From JANMZR01 sp031383555 (lineage in GTDB: Bacteria > Bacteroidota > Bacteroidia > Cytophagales > Spirosomataceae), in the NCBI GenBank assembly GCA_031383555.1, contig JANMZR010000147.1, forward strand, positions 1-6,958: 6,958 nt of DNA, given 5' to 3'. Position 1 is the stretch's first letter; each line of letters starts with the position of its first letter. The notes under the pieces are model-generated. The model was not told where the DNA came from. It was given only the letters and a program-made list of their open reading frames with translations, and searched no databases. The position numbers and the translations under genes are program-made. Below, piece by piece: positions 6,760-6,958 of this stretch.

Positions 6760-6958
6760 TTAACAATCTATCTTTTTTATTAATTCAAAAAGTTTGTCTG
6801 CATCTCCTTTTCGGCAAAGTTCAGAGCCTTCATTCATAGTGGCAGCTGTACCACAAGCTACTCCGTATTGTACAGCTTCTAACAAACTTTTATTGTTTGA
6901 TAAACTCAAAACTATGCCCGCCACCATACTGTCGCCTGCACCCACAGTACTTTTTCTT
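6760..6958 (-). CDS. pfkB: PfkB-family phosphofructokinase, C-terminal end (cut by right window edge)
   Basis: Only the last 65 residues are present; the start lies beyond the right edge. The visible part begins RKSTVGAGDSMVAGIVLSLS, which contains PfkB-family signature 2. In GAGD the Asp is the catalytic base and the preceding Gly-Ala-Gly forms the anion hole. The tail (GVACGTAATMNEGSELCRKGDADKLFELIKK) closely parallels what I remember of the end of E. coli 6-phosphofructokinase 2, 'GVAAGSAATLNQGTRLC'. It is less like ribokinase or fructokinase. This supports a 1-phosphofructokinase/6-phosphofructokinase-2 subfamily enzyme, which phosphorylates fructose 6-phosphate or a related sugar phosphate with ATP. 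The GTG at 6945 is internal and encodes Val of the motif, not a start. The gene is followed at 14 bases by the P-type ATPase, so a shared transcript is likely. Confidence 0.88.
   Translation of the reverse strand, partial: RKSTVGAGDSMVAGIVLSLSNNKSLLEAVQYGVACGTAATMNEGSELCRKGDADKLFELIKKIDC

Noticed and set aside
6746..6766. Seven-residue upstream extension of the ATPase from TTG
   Set aside because: It overlaps the stop of the PfkB-type gene, and an ATG with a normal family N-terminus follows at 6745.

Overview
The window is AT-rich, and every gene I can support lies on the minus strand. It looks like chromosomal DNA from a member of the Bacteroidota. The basis is the AT-rich spacers without clear Shine-Dalgarno sites, one TAnnTTTG promoter element of the type used by the Bacteroidota primary sigma factor, and small protein families (DUF6496-like, proline-rich peptides) that I associate with that phylum. 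I cannot name the genus. I see no rRNA, tRNA, CRISPR array, insertion sequence or phage gene.

In the direction of transcription (right to left), the first block is a compact run of three genes. It holds the C-terminal end of a PfkB-family phosphofructokinase (6760-6958, cut by the window edge), a type-2 P-type cation ATPase (4223-6745) and an AI-2E family membrane protein (3145-4212). The gaps are 14 and 10 bases, so this is probably one operon whose promoter lies outside the window.

A 99-base spacer with a promoter-like TATTTTTG separates a second block. It holds a classical NAD(P)-dependent short-chain dehydrogenase (2284-3045), a 64-residue proline-rich protein with prolines every fourth residue (2078-2272), and a 56-residue DUF6496-like protein (1889-2059). 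Gaps are 11 and 18 bases.

After a 123-base spacer comes a membrane-anchored protein of the DUF6544/DUF6920 type (665-1765). Its stop codon overlaps, as TAATG, the start of a broken DUF998-type membrane protein gene (449-665). That gene carries a frameshift or start loss and an in-frame stop, and it ends soon after the conserved SDLG motif. Finally a nitroreductase-family gene (1-426) runs off the left edge.

Taken together, PfkB, the P-type ATPase, the SDR, the small stress-type proteins and the nitroreductase suggest a general stress or low-energy cassette. It loosely resembles the gene content of the mycobacterial dormancy regulon. This is inference from gene content only. The most solid unusual observations are the DUF998 remnant, the loss of canonical calcium ligands in the P-type ATPase, and the period-4 proline peptide. 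I did not find a clearly new multi-gene defence or mobile system.
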